A DNA stretch of 64,000 nucleotides, taken from assembly GCF_030814655.1 (NCBI RefSeq), contig NZ_JAUSVK010000001.1:2065501-2129500 (forward strand). Direction: 5' to 3'. A program made the position numbers and the translations under genes. Positions 1 to 8,138 of the stretch are shown here, piece after piece. The notes below the pieces were generated by a model. That model did not search any database, was not told where the DNA came from, and was given only the letters and a program-made list of their open reading frames with translations. How positions within the stretch are numbered: the first letter of the stretch is position 1; each line of letters starts with the position of its first letter. The DNA is from Labrys monachus (lineage in GTDB: Bacteria > Pseudomonadota > Alphaproteobacteria > Rhizobiales > Labraceae).

Positions 1-39
1 GGCCCGGCGGTCATCGGCGGCCGGTTGGACGGAATGCTC

Positions 40-1371
40 TCACGGCACCCGCCTGACGCCGAAGACGAGACGCATGGCCGTCTCCTTTCCGGGCACGACA
101 TGCTTTTGAAGCTCTCCGCGATGGAGGGCCATGATGCGCCGCACGATTTCCAGGCCGATGCCGAGCCGATCGGTGCTGTTGGAAAATTCGATGCCGCCGC
201 CGTCGCGAAGCAGCCCGGCATCGTCCACGACCGAGACCTCCAGGCCCGGACCGGCCACCACCTCGATGCCGGTGCCCGCCGGCGTGTGCTTCACCGCGTT
301 CTCGACGAGATTGCGGATGGCATCGTAGAGAAGCGGGGCATGGCCCTGGACGGTGCCCGCCCCCCTGTCGTCGAAGGCGATCCTGTCCTTGCGGTCATAG
401 ACATAGGGGGCGATGTCGATAACCACGCGCCGGGCGATCTCGGCGATGTCGATCGGCTGCAATGTGGTGCGGTCCACGCTTTCGAGGCGCCCGAGCGCGG
501 TGATCTGGGCGATGAAGCGCGTCAGCGCGTTGATATCCCCCTCGATCTTGCGGGCCCTCGGGTGGTCGATATAGCTGAGCTCGAGCTGCATCATGGCGAG
601 CGGCGTTCTGATTTCATGCGCGACCGCGGTGGTGAACACGCGCTGCGACGACATCAGCGAGCGGACGCGCGACAGCGTCCGGTTGATGGCGGCGCCGAAA
701 TCCGCGATTTCGCGAGGCATGCCGGCGACGTCGATCGTCTGCTTGGGATCGAGCGGATCGATGCTCTCCGCCAGATGCGCGGCCTGCCTTACGGGACGCA
801 GCGCGAAATGAATCGACAGCAGCGTCCCGCCCAGCAGAAGCAGCAGCATGATCGACATGGGGATGGCGAGATGGTCCTCGAACTCCTGCTCGAGGACACC
901 CCACAGGACGTGGTCATGGTCGTCCAGCACGGCGATTTCGATGAAGATCCTCTGGCCCTCGACGGTGAAGGTCTTGCCGCCGGCGACCTTGATCGGCTTT
1001 CCCGATCCGATGAGCCTTGACCACACGTCCGGCGGATTGACTTCGAGGGGCAAAAGGTGGCGTTCGCAATTGACGTCGCAATCGCTGTAGATCACCTCGC
1101 CCGTCGGCGTTCTGATGCGGGTCACATAGGACGGGTCGGTCGAATCGTAGCGCGCGAGATCGTCCGGCAGCCGGTAGCGCCAGCCGGACTGCTCGCGCCG
1201 GATTCCCTCGACCAGTAGGCCGGTCTCGCGCTGGACCATGAGGTCGGCGAGCTTGGTGTCGTCGAAATAGTAATCCGCGAAGATCACGAAGGCCTGCAGC
1301 GTCGCCGCCAGTGCGGCAAAGATCACGATGCGCCAGGCAACGATGCGGGCGAGTGTCTTTCGGCTGGTCAT
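40..1371 (-). CDS. Sensor histidine kinase, QseC/PmrB type
   Basis: Membrane sensor kinase of 443 residues from the ATG at 1371; an upstream in-frame start at 1440 would add an unlikely 23-residue leader. A first membrane segment lies at about residues 12-33, a periplasmic sensor at 34-167 with a C98/C102 pair (SDCDVNCER) that could form a disulfide, and a second membrane segment at about 168-190, followed by a HAMP-like linker. The H-box is AHEIRTPL with phospho-acceptor His252, the N-box is NLVENAVKH, and a G-box follows (DRLGIGLEIV). The likely partner is the OmpR-family regulator at 6264-6944 on the same strand, with the probable target genes lying between the two. Pairing is inferred from context. 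The stimulus is unknown; the family answers to cationic peptides, metals or pH. Confidence 0.9.
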   Translation of the reverse strand: MTSRKTLARIVAWRIVIFAALAATLQAFVIFADYYFDDTKLADLMVQRETGLLVEGIRREQSGWRYRLPDDLARYDSTDPSYVTRIRTPTGEVIYSDCDVNCERHLLPLEVNPPDVWSRLIGSGKPIKVAGGKTFTVEGQRIFIEIAVLDDHDHVLWGVLEQEFEDHLAIPMSIMLLLLLGGTLLSIHFALRPVRQAAHLAESIDPLDPKQTIDVAGMPREIADFGAAINRTLSRVRSLMSSQRVFTTAVAHEIRTPLAMMQLELSYIDHPRARKIEGDINALTRFIAQITALGRLESVDRTTLQPIDIAEIARRVVIDIAPYVYDRKDRIAFDDRGAGTVQGHAPLLYDAIRNLVENAVKHTPAGTGIEVVAGPGLEVSVVDDAGLLRDGGGIEFSNSTDRLGIGLEIVRRIMALHRGELQKHVVPGKETAMRLVFGVRRVP

Positions 1372-1734
1372 CGATCCCCCGATACCCGGTGCGCATCGTT
1401 CCCGAGAGCAAAATGCGTTCAAGCAGGTGCGGATCACCAATTGAACGCAGTGGTGCCAAAAGAATTTTGCGGTTCATGGTGGTTCGATCTGAAGGCAGGG
1501 CGTCCCACGAGGCCTCAGCCTATCCGATCGACCTGTCAAATGCCTGTCAAGGTTGAGCGAAAGCCGGGCCACAGCCGTGGCGCATGACGGCTTTCGCCGC
1601 ATTCGGACAGTCCTATGCGAGCCGATCCGCGGCGGCGGCAACGGCCTTGGATATCGAGCCCTTCGTGATTCCTGGCTTCAATTGCCGCTGCTTCGCGACG
1701 TTCGTGTTTATCTCTACTCAACAAGACGGTCAGA
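1372..1734. other. Divergent intergenic region, kinase / cytochrome c'
   Basis: No convincing gene lies here. The region holds the divergent promoters of the sensor kinase and the cytochrome c' operon and includes the CTGTCA direct repeat at 1533-1549, which is listed separately. I see no terminator or structured RNA. Confidence 0.6.
1533..1549 (+). promoter_or_regulatory. Probable response-regulator operator (CTGTCA-N5-CTGTCA)
   Basis: Two direct CTGTCA hexamers have an 11-bp period, the geometry used by OmpR-family regulators. On the other strand this reads TGACAG-N5-TGACAG. The identical pattern, in the same orientation relative to its gene, is found at 6188-6204 upstream of the ArnT-like glycosyltransferase. 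The site lies about 185 bp before the cytochrome c' start and about 160 bp before the divergent kinase start. Both sites are followed shortly by GCGAAAG. Binding by the regulator at 6264-6944 is inferred. Confidence 0.6.
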
Positions 1735-2130
1735 ATGCAGAAACATCATGGTCTCCTCGGCAAATATCGACCCTACACCATCGCCGGTCTCGCGGTCCTC
1801 GCCTTGACCGGACCTGCCCTGGCGCTGTCGCTCAAGGGCCTCATGCGGCAGATGTCCGACAATACCAGCGCGGCCAAGGCGGCCTTGTCCAGCTTCGACG
1901 CGCGGACCGCGGAAGCCGTTCTGCGCCGCTACGCGGCCGATGCCCGCGAAGGCAAGACTCTCTTCGCCAGCGGCCAAAGCGCAAGGGATCAGGACATGCG
2001 CGCACGCTTCGACAGGATGGCCGCCGCCGCCGAACCGCCGGGCCGCCAGACCCTGGACCCGGCTTCGTTCCGCAAGGCGTTCGTGGCCGTCGTCACCGAA
2101 TGCAAGACCTGCCACAGCGCGCACAAATAG
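1735..2130 (+). CDS. Cytochrome c' (class II c-type cytochrome)
   Basis: Small periplasmic haem protein of 131 residues. It starts with a signal peptide (hydrophobic stretch at about residues 15-31 ending ALA). The single haem motif CKTCH sits at residues 123-127, only a few residues from the C-terminus, as in class II cytochromes with a four-helix bundle. Such proteins carry electrons or bind NO, CO or O2. It is followed 36 bp later by a cytochrome b561 gene, and a GtrA gene follows that, so the three probably form one operon. The CTGTCA repeat upstream suggests control by the local two-component system. The family is clear; the partner and function here are inferred. Confidence 0.85.
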   Translation: MQKHHGLLGKYRPYTIAGLAVLALTGPALALSLKGLMRQMSDNTSAAKAALSSFDARTAEAVLRRYAADAREGKTLFASGQSARDQDMRARFDRMAAAAEPPGRQTLDPASFRKAFVAVVTECKTCHSAHK

Positions 2131-2155
2131 AGCGCCCGACATGATTTCCGATGAC

Positions 2156-2161
2156 AGGAGG
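2156..2161 (+). promoter_or_regulatory. Ribosome binding site deciding a TTG start
   Basis: A perfect AGGAGG lies five bases before TTG at 2167. It supports that non-ATG start for the cytochrome b561 gene, since there is no ATG with comparable spacing. Confidence 0.7.
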
Positions 2162-2166
2162 CTTGC

Positions 2167-2925
2167 TTGAACAAGCATGCGACAACGTATGAGCCCATCT
2201 CCAAGCCCACGAAGGAGCGGCAGGGGAGCGGCAGGACTTCGACCAAGGCCAGGACGGTCCGGGCCTGGGATCTTCCCACCCGCCTGTTCAAATGGTCGCT
2301 GGTCGCCCTGATCGCGACGGCGTGGATATCGAGCGGCTTCGCCGATCCCGACATGACCGTGCACAAGGCGGCCGGCTACGGCATTCTCGTCCTGCTGATC
2401 TATCGCCTGCTGTGGGGCATCTTCGGCGGGTCGACGGCGCGTTTCTCCACTTTCGTGCGCTCGCCCGCCTCGGCATGGTTCTATCTGCGCCTGCTCCGGC
2501 AGGGGCGCGCGAAGCCCTATCTCGGACATAACCCCGCCGGCGGCCTCATGGTGATCGGCCTCCTGCTCGGATGCTCGGTCCAGGTGCTGCTGGGCCTGTT
2601 CTCGAGCGACGGCGTCACCGCGGCGGGTCCCTTCGCCGGAATGGTCGGCGATACGGTCGCCGGCTGGGTGGCCGAGATCCATGCCGCCTGGTTCTACTTC
2701 GTCATCCTGGGCCTGGCGGGCCTCCATATCGCGGCAAACCTCTATTACCAGTTCGTCAAGCGCGACAATATCATCGGGGCGATGATCACCGGCCGCAAGG
2801 ACGTGCGGCCCTATGTCGACGGGCGTGAAGCGCAGGGCGGTTCGCTGGCCGTGGCCGGCATCTGCCTGCTGGTGGCCGCCGGCGTGGTCTACGGCGCGGT
2901 GGCGCTGTTCGGCTCCTCCGTCTGA
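2167..2925 (+). CDS. Cytochrome b561 family protein (di-haem membrane cytochrome)
   Basis: Integral membrane b-type cytochrome of 252 residues starting at TTG behind a perfect AGGAGG. After a charged 30-residue tail comes the typical WDLPTRLFKW entry into helix 1. Four or more hydrophobic segments follow, with histidines placed as haem ligands (VHKAAGY, GHNPAG, IHAAWFYF, GLHIAANLYY), then a cytoplasmic tail and one more C-terminal helix. Members pass electrons between the quinone pool and soluble c-type cytochromes, so the neighbouring cytochrome c' is the obvious partner. It lies between cytochrome c' and GtrA in one operon. Confidence 0.85.
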   Translation: MNKHATTYEPISKPTKERQGSGRTSTKARTVRAWDLPTRLFKWSLVALIATAWISSGFADPDMTVHKAAGYGILVLLIYRLLWGIFGGSTARFSTFVRSPASAWFYLRLLRQGRAKPYLGHNPAGGLMVIGLLLGCSVQVLLGLFSSDGVTAAGPFAGMVGDTVAGWVAEIHAAWFYFVILGLAGLHIAANLYYQFVKRDNIIGAMITGRKDVRPYVDGREAQGGSLAVAGICLLVAAGVVYGAVALFGSSV

Positions 2926-2936
2926 GCGCCGGCTTC

Positions 2937-3368
2937 GTGCCCCTTTCGAACAGATCGGCCGTCCGCGCGTCCGGGTCCACACCCGGCCGGCGGCGGCTGA
3001 TCTCATTCGCGATCGCCGGCACCCTCGGATTCATGGTCGATGCCGGCGTCCTGACGGGCCTTCTGCATCTGGGCTCCGATCGGCGGCTGGCCAGGCTGGC
3101 GTCCTTCGCATGCGCGCTCGTCGCGACGTGGCTGATCAATCGCTCGACGACCTTCGCCGACCGGGCCGGCGCCCTCAGCCTCGCTGAATTCATCCGCTAC
3201 GCCGGCGCCAGTTCGGGTGCCGCGGTTGTGAATCTGGGCGTCTATCTCGCGCTGACGTCCGGCTGCGACGTCTTCCGCCGCGAGCCGGTCATCGCGATCG
3301 CGGCGGCGACGGGCCTGTCGATGTCCCTGAATTTCTGGAGCTATCTCCGGCTGGTCTTCGCCCGATAG
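2937..3368 (+). CDS. GtrA-family membrane protein (polyprenyl-P-sugar flippase)
   Basis: 143 residues starting at GTG, 11 bp after the b561 stop. It has four hydrophobic segments and family features such as GTLGFMVDAGVL, INRSTTFADR and FIRYAGASSGAAVVNLGVY. GtrA proteins are thought to flip undecaprenyl-phosphate-linked sugar across the inner membrane, working with a GtrB-type transferase and a GT-C glycosyltransferase. Both of those lie just downstream on the opposite strand (3417-4472 and 4510-6060), so the complete three-part lipid or O-antigen modification set is present. It converges on the glycosyltransferase gene, 48 bp away. Confidence 0.8.
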   Translation: MPLSNRSAVRASGSTPGRRRLISFAIAGTLGFMVDAGVLTGLLHLGSDRRLARLASFACALVATWLINRSTTFADRAGALSLAEFIRYAGASSGAAVVNLGVYLALTSGCDVFRREPVIAIAAATGLSMSLNFWSYLRLVFAR

Positions 3369-3416
3369 GGCGGTCCCGACGGCCGGAAGCCCCACCCGCG
3401 GCCCATGCCGTGCCGC

Positions 3417-4472
3417 TCACAGATCGTTGGCGGCCGGATAGAACACGATGTCGTCGTCCGGCATGAGGCGGTGGTTCATCCGTGCGTCCCGCGCGGTCCC
3501 GCCCGGCGCCACGGGCTGGGCTGCAAGACCGCTCTCCGGCCTGAGGCCGACCGACCGGTCGACGATGAAGAGCGGCCTCGCCCGCACCTCGTCGAATATC
3601 CTGCCGACATACTCGCCCAGTATTCCCATGAAGAGGAGCTGGATTCCCAGCAGGAGGGACGACATCAGGAAGAGCATGCCGGCTTCCGAGGGAGCGCGAT
3701 GGTGCAGCACATGCCGGGCCAGCGCCTCGCCGCCGAGGATCGAGCCGAGCGACAGGGACAGCAGGCCTGCATAGAGGCACAACCGCAGCGGCGCCTTGGA
3801 GAAGGCGAAGAAGCTGTCCAGAGCCAGGCCGAGGAGCTTCGGAAAGCTCCATTTCGAACGGCCCTGCGAGCGATGGCCGTAGTGGAAGGGTACGCAGATC
3901 GAGCGAAAGCCGACCCATGAAAACAGGCCGCGGCTGAAGCGGTTCTTCTCCGCCAGTCTCCGGAAGGCATCGACCGGCTTTCGCCCCAGCAGCAGGAAAT
4001 CCGTGGCGCCGTCCGGCAGCGGTACCTTCGAGAGGCGCGCGAACAGCTGGTAGAAAAGCACCGAATAGAGCCGCCGGAGCCAGCCATCGGTATCCCTGTC
4101 GAGACGTTGTCCGAAAACGACCTCATAGCCCTCGCGCCAGCGCTGGATGAAGGCGGGGACCAGTTCCGGCGGGTGCTGGAGGTCGGCGTCCATGATGATG
4201 ACGGCGTCGCCGGGCGCGTAAGCGAGGCCGGCGGCGATGGCCTGTTCCTTGCCGAAATTGCGGCTCAGGGCGATCGCCGAGATCCGCTTGTCGGCCTCGT
4301 GGAACTTGCCGAGATAGGCGAATGTCCCGTCGGTGGAGCCGTCGTCGACGAACAGGATGGTCCAGTCCACCCGCGCCGGCTCCAGGCTGCGTTCCAGGCG
4401 GGAGACCAGTTCCTCCAGGCCGCCTCTTTCATTGAGGACCGGGATGACAATCGTGACGAGTGGCTTCGACAT
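3417..4472 (-). CDS. Family 2 glycosyltransferase, GtrB/ArnC-like
   Basis: 351 residues from the ATG at 4472. The N-terminal GT-A domain shows VTIVIPVLNE, DDGSTDGT and the metal-binding DADLQHPPE, followed by SRNFGKEQAI and the GRSKWSF segment. Two C-terminal membrane helices (about residues 225-250 and 260-290) anchor it, as in GtrB, ArnC and DPM1. These enzymes load a sugar from a nucleotide donor onto polyprenyl phosphate at the cytoplasmic face. The gene follows the ArnT-like gene by 37 bp on the same strand, so the two are co-transcribed. No UDP-Ara4N synthesis genes are present, so the sugar is not necessarily aminoarabinose. Confidence 0.88.
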   Translation of the reverse strand: MSKPLVTIVIPVLNERGGLEELVSRLERSLEPARVDWTILFVDDGSTDGTFAYLGKFHEADKRISAIALSRNFGKEQAIAAGLAYAPGDAVIIMDADLQHPPELVPAFIQRWREGYEVVFGQRLDRDTDGWLRRLYSVLFYQLFARLSKVPLPDGATDFLLLGRKPVDAFRRLAEKNRFSRGLFSWVGFRSICVPFHYGHRSQGRSKWSFPKLLGLALDSFFAFSKAPLRLCLYAGLLSLSLGSILGGEALARHVLHHRAPSEAGMLFLMSSLLLGIQLLFMGILGEYVGRIFDEVRARPLFIVDRSVGLRPESGLAAQPVAPGGTARDARMNHRLMPDDDIVFYPAANDL

Positions 4473-4509
4473 TCCAACGGTACCGATCGGGAGTGAGCGT
4501 GACAACGGT

Positions 4510-6060
4510 TCAGTTCTGACGGCGAAGAAAGGCGCCGGCCCGATTGCCGGGAGGCAGGAGCAGATAGGCGATGCGCAGCGGCTCGGCACGGTCCGCCCTT
4601 GACCAGATGAACGTCTCCTGGCCGAAGATGCTGGCCGGCGAGGCGGTCTCGAGATCGGCGACCTGTGCCGGCTCCGAGCCCGCCCGCCACACCACCAGCA
4701 GGCCCTTTTGCTCGACGGTGTCGGCCGTGATCCACGGCGCTTCGCTCGGATCGAGCTCCGTGAACACGCGGGCCTGGGGCAGCGGGTCCGCGATCAGCCC
4801 GGCGATCCACGGGTCGCCGCCGACGACGGCGAGCGGCGCGCCGGTCTTCGCCCGCCACAGCGCCTCGAAGCGCGAAGCGATCGCCGCCTCCGGCCACAAG
4901 GCCGTCGACCGGGGCTGGGCGGCCATGCTCTGCCAGATTTCGGTTGCCGGCAGGGCCAGGGCGAAGAGAACCACCAGGCCGAGCGCCGAAACCGCCAGAT
5001 AGTCGAAGGCGCGCGCAGTCAATCGGCTGCCGAGCAGACCGACGACGACGAGGCCGACGAGGTTGTACATCGGTGCGGCCCAGCCGGCATTGATGTCGCC
5101 TCTCAGCGAGGCGAGCGCGACGCATGCCAGCGGCGCGACTCCCACCAGGAGCAGGAAGATCCACCTGCGCCGTTCGAGCGTGAACGGACCGGCTGTCTGC
5201 TCCCTGCCTCGCGCTGCGAATAGGACGACGCCGATCAGCACGAAGAGGGCGGCGTTGTCGCCGATCTCCTTGGCTATGAAGAAGAGGGGATTGTGGCGCA
5301 GGCCCGCCGATTCCGCGCTCATATATTTCAGCGGCTGGAAGTCCAGGGCCCATAGCTCGTAGAGGAGGGGGCAGACCAGCAGGACGAAGACGGCCAGCGC
5401 AAGCCAGGGACCGATGCCGGCAAACCGCGCGCGGGCCTGCCGATCCGCCAGCAGCCAGGCCAGGCAGGCGAGGAGCAGCAGGCCCGTCGACAGCTTGGCA
5501 TACATGCCGAGCCCCGCCGCGGCCGCCAGCGCCAGCCACCAGCCGGGACGGTCCTGCCCGGACGCTCGCCACAGGCACCAGGCGATCGCCGCCCAGAACG
5601 GCATCTGTGCGACGTTGTGGTCGAACTGGACCGTGGGCCAGGTGAAGAAATAGCAGCCGGCGAGGAACAGGGTACCGGCTGCGGCGTGCCGGCCGCCGAC
5701 GAGATCGCGGCCGAGCAGAAAGACGAAGATGTAGGTGACGCAGACGAAGATCTGCGAGACGAGATAGGCCGGCCAGCCGATGCCGCCATACAGGAAGCGG
5801 CTGAGGCCGAGGCACCAGGCCGGCAATTGCGGATGCTTGTAGCTCAGCACGATCCATTCGCGCGCCCAGCCATAGCCTTCGATCACATTGCGCGGCAGGG
5901 CGCTGCGGCTGAGGGCCGGGACGAGCGTCCAGAACAGGAGCTGCAGGAAGCACAAGGCAAGGACGGCCGCCGTCGGCGTCAGAAGCCCGGATCTGGCCAA
6001 GGCGGCGGCCCGGAAAGGGGCCGGCGCCGGCTGGGCTGCGGCAGGAGGGATGGTGGTCAT
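4510..6060 (-). CDS. GT-C membrane glycosyltransferase (ArnT/PMT-like)
   Basis: 516 residues from the ATG at 6060 (MTTIPPAAA); an in-frame start at 6216 exists but adds an unconserved stretch across the promoter. The protein is very hydrophobic, with about 11-13 membrane segments. It carries the family layout of a first large periplasmic loop with acidic residues (YGWAREW, DHNVAQ) and a C-terminal soluble part. ArnT and PMT enzymes move a sugar from polyprenyl phosphate to lipid A, glycan or protein in the periplasm. With GtrA and the GtrB-like enzyme it completes a three-component system. The acceptor is unknown. A regulator-type direct repeat lies 128 bp upstream. Confidence 0.82.
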   Translation of the reverse strand: MTTIPPAAAQPAPAPFRAAALARSGLLTPTAAVLALCFLQLLFWTLVPALSRSALPRNVIEGYGWAREWIVLSYKHPQLPAWCLGLSRFLYGGIGWPAYLVSQIFVCVTYIFVFLLGRDLVGGRHAAAGTLFLAGCYFFTWPTVQFDHNVAQMPFWAAIAWCLWRASGQDRPGWWLALAAAAGLGMYAKLSTGLLLLACLAWLLADRQARARFAGIGPWLALAVFVLLVCPLLYELWALDFQPLKYMSAESAGLRHNPLFFIAKEIGDNAALFVLIGVVLFAARGREQTAGPFTLERRRWIFLLLVGVAPLACVALASLRGDINAGWAAPMYNLVGLVVVGLLGSRLTARAFDYLAVSALGLVVLFALALPATEIWQSMAAQPRSTALWPEAAIASRFEALWRAKTGAPLAVVGGDPWIAGLIADPLPQARVFTELDPSEAPWITADTVEQKGLLVVWRAGSEPAQVADLETASPASIFGQETFIWSRADRAEPLRIAYLLLPPGNRAGAFLRRQN

Positions 6061-6187
6061 GGCATTGTCGAACCGGCATTTCCGAAGAGGACCGCCGCAG
6101 CGGTCAGACAAATCTACAGAAGCCGGTGATGGCAAATCGCGGGCAAATTGATGAGATTGGCCACAATCGCCGGGTTTATCCTTTCGC

Positions 6188-6204
6188 TGACAGCGAGCTG
6201 ACAG
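6188..6204 (-). promoter_or_regulatory. Probable response-regulator operator (CTGTCA-N5-CTGTCA)
   Basis: TGACAG repeats at 6188-6193 and 6199-6204 on the plus strand read CTGTCA-N5-CTGTCA toward the ArnT-like gene. This matches the site at 1533-1549 in sequence, 11-bp period and orientation. Downstream on the coding strand come GCGAAAG and an A/T-rich GGATAAA that could serve as a -10 region. Confidence 0.6.
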
Positions 6205-6263
6205 CCCCCTCGACATCGGAGGGCGACGCTGTTCGCGAGCGAAAGGGGGCGGCGGGCCGGCCG

Positions 6264-6944
6264 CTAGTCCGGCTGCTTTTCCCGCAGGAGATAGCCGATG
6301 CCGCGGATCGTCTCGATCTCGACCCCGAGGTCATAGGGCAGCAGGCGGCGGCGCAGGCGCGAGATCGCCAGTTCGACGGCGTTCGTCGAAATCTCGCTGC
6401 TGAATTCGGACAGCATCGTTTCGATCGACTGCTTGGATGTCACGCGCCCGGCGTTGCGGAGCAGCAGCTCCAGAACCGATCTTTCGCGCGGCGCGATCGA
6501 CAGGGATTTCTGATCCGCCGTCACATTGCCGCTGGCCGGATCGAAGGCGAGGCCGCCGACGGCGATCTGCTCGGCATAATGGATGGCGCTGCGCCGCAGC
6601 AGGGCCCGGCAGCGCGCCATCAGTTCGGTGTGGTTGAAGGGCTTGACCAGATAGTCGTCGGCGCCGCCGTCGAGCGCCGCCACGCGGTCCTCGATCGAGC
6701 CGCGGGCGGTGATGACCAGGATGGGCGCGTTGAAGCCGCCGTGGCGCAGGTCCCGGATCAGCGCCAGGCCGTCGCCATCGGGCAGGCCGAGATCGACGAG
6801 CGCCAGATCGTAGGCGACCGCCTCGATGGCCTGGCGGGCGGCCGCCACCGTCTCCACGCTGTCCAGCCGCCAGCCGGCGAGATGGACGCTCTCTCCCAGC
6901 AGGTCGCGCAGACGCGCGCTGTCTTCAACCAAAAGCAGTCGCAT
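6264..6944 (-). CDS. OmpR-family response regulator, QseB/PmrA type
   Basis: 226 residues from the ATG at 6944 (MRLLLVEDS). The receiver has the acidic pair in VEDS, phospho-acceptor Asp51 (LALVDLGLPDGDG) and Lys101 (YLVKPF). The C-terminal winged helix shows LSIAPRERSVLELLL and the usual ending ETIRGIGYLL. Family members bind direct repeats with an 11-bp period, which matches the two CTGTCA sites here. The cognate kinase is probably the one at 40-1371, since no other QseC-type kinase is in the window. The upstream spacer to the dehydrogenase is 155 bp, so it probably has its own promoter. Confidence 0.92.
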   Translation of the reverse strand: MRLLLVEDSARLRDLLGESVHLAGWRLDSVETVAAARQAIEAVAYDLALVDLGLPDGDGLALIRDLRHGGFNAPILVITARGSIEDRVAALDGGADDYLVKPFNHTELMARCRALLRRSAIHYAEQIAVGGLAFDPASGNVTADQKSLSIAPRERSVLELLLRNAGRVTSKQSIETMLSEFSSEISTNAVELAISRLRRRLLPYDLGVEIETIRGIGYLLREKQPD

Positions 6945-7099
6945 GGACACCCTGCCGGTTCGCCCCGTGCCGAGCCGGCATGGTACGAGCACCACGCCGG
7001 CGGGGCAACCTCCTGCTCCCTGAGCCCTCGGCATGGTGGAGATATCGCCGCCTCGATGGCGCCAGGCGTCGAGCAAAGCCCAAAGGGGAGATATCCAGG

Positions 7100-7957
7100 C
7101 TACAGGATGGGCTTGCCGCCGGTGACCGCGATGGTGGCGCCCGAGATATAGCTCGACAGCGGATCGGCGAGCATGACATAGGCGGTGGCGAGTTCCGCCG
7201 GCTGGCCCGCCCGTTTCATCGGCACCTTGCTGCCGAAATTCTCGACCGTTTCTTCCGGCATGGTCGAGGGGATGAGCGGGGTCCAGATCGGGCCCGGCGC
7301 GACCGAATTGGCGCGGATGCCTTTTTCGGCGAGGAGTTGCGCCAGCCCCGCGGTGAAGTTCTGGATGGCCCCTTTGGTCGTCGCATAAGCGAGCAGCGTC
7401 GGGTTCGGCGTGTCCGCATTGACGGACGCCGTGTTGATGATCGCGCTGCCGGGCTTCATATGCGGCACGGCGGCTTTGACGAGATAGAACATTGCATGGA
7501 TGTTGGTGCGGAACGTCAGCTCCCATTCCTCGTCTGAGATGTCGCCGATGTCCTCGAACGTCGCCTGATGGGCGGCGTTGTTGACCAGGATGTCGACGAC
7601 GCCGAATTCGGCCACGGCCTTGTCGACGATCGCACGGCAATGCGCGGATGCCTGGATGTCGCCGGGGACGAGGACGGCCTTGCGCCCGGCGCTCTCGACC
7701 AGACGTTTGGTTTCGGCAGCGTCGACATGCTCGTCGAGATAGGACACGAGGATATCCGCACCTTCACGCGCGAAGGCGAGCGCCACCGCCCGGCCGATGC
7801 CGCTGTCGGCGCCGGTGATGATCGCCTTCTTGCCGGCGAGCTTTCCCGACCCCTTGTACGACGCTTCGCCATGGTCCGGCTTAGGGTCCATGCGGTCGGT
7901 CAAGCCGGGCATGGGCTGCTGCTGCTTTGGAAAGGGGGGCTGGGGATAATCCGACAT
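7100..7957 (-). CDS. Short-chain dehydrogenase/reductase, YghA-like
   Basis: 285 residues. It has a proline- and glutamine-rich N-terminal extension (about 40 residues) typical of the YghA/GsiB/general-stress SDR group. The cofactor loop is TGADSGIG (residues 48-55), NNAA follows, and the catalytic triad is Ser178, Tyr191 and Lys195 (YATTK). It probably reduces an aldehyde or sugar with NAD(P)H; the substrate cannot be told. It stands alone, 155 bp upstream of the response regulator on the same strand. Members with this N-terminus are often stress-induced. Confidence 0.85.
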   Translation of the reverse strand: MSDYPQPPFPKQQQPMPGLTDRMDPKPDHGEASYKGSGKLAGKKAIITGADSGIGRAVALAFAREGADILVSYLDEHVDAAETKRLVESAGRKAVLVPGDIQASAHCRAIVDKAVAEFGVVDILVNNAAHQATFEDIGDISDEEWELTFRTNIHAMFYLVKAAVPHMKPGSAIINTASVNADTPNPTLLAYATTKGAIQNFTAGLAQLLAEKGIRANSVAPGPIWTPLIPSTMPEETVENFGSKVPMKRAGQPAELATAYVMLADPLSSYISGATIAVTGGKPIL

Positions 7958-8138
7958 TGGAGGGGTTCTCTCGGTTGATGCATGGGTCGTCGATGCACAA
8001 CCGTCCTGCCCCCGTAGGGTTTCCCGAGCGTGCGATCAATCGCCCGCACCATGTCGATCCGGCCGGATCTGGGCCGGCTGGCGCCCGGCCGCCTGCCCGG
8101 CCTTGCCGGCGCGCCGGGATGGCGATCGGGCGCGCAAC

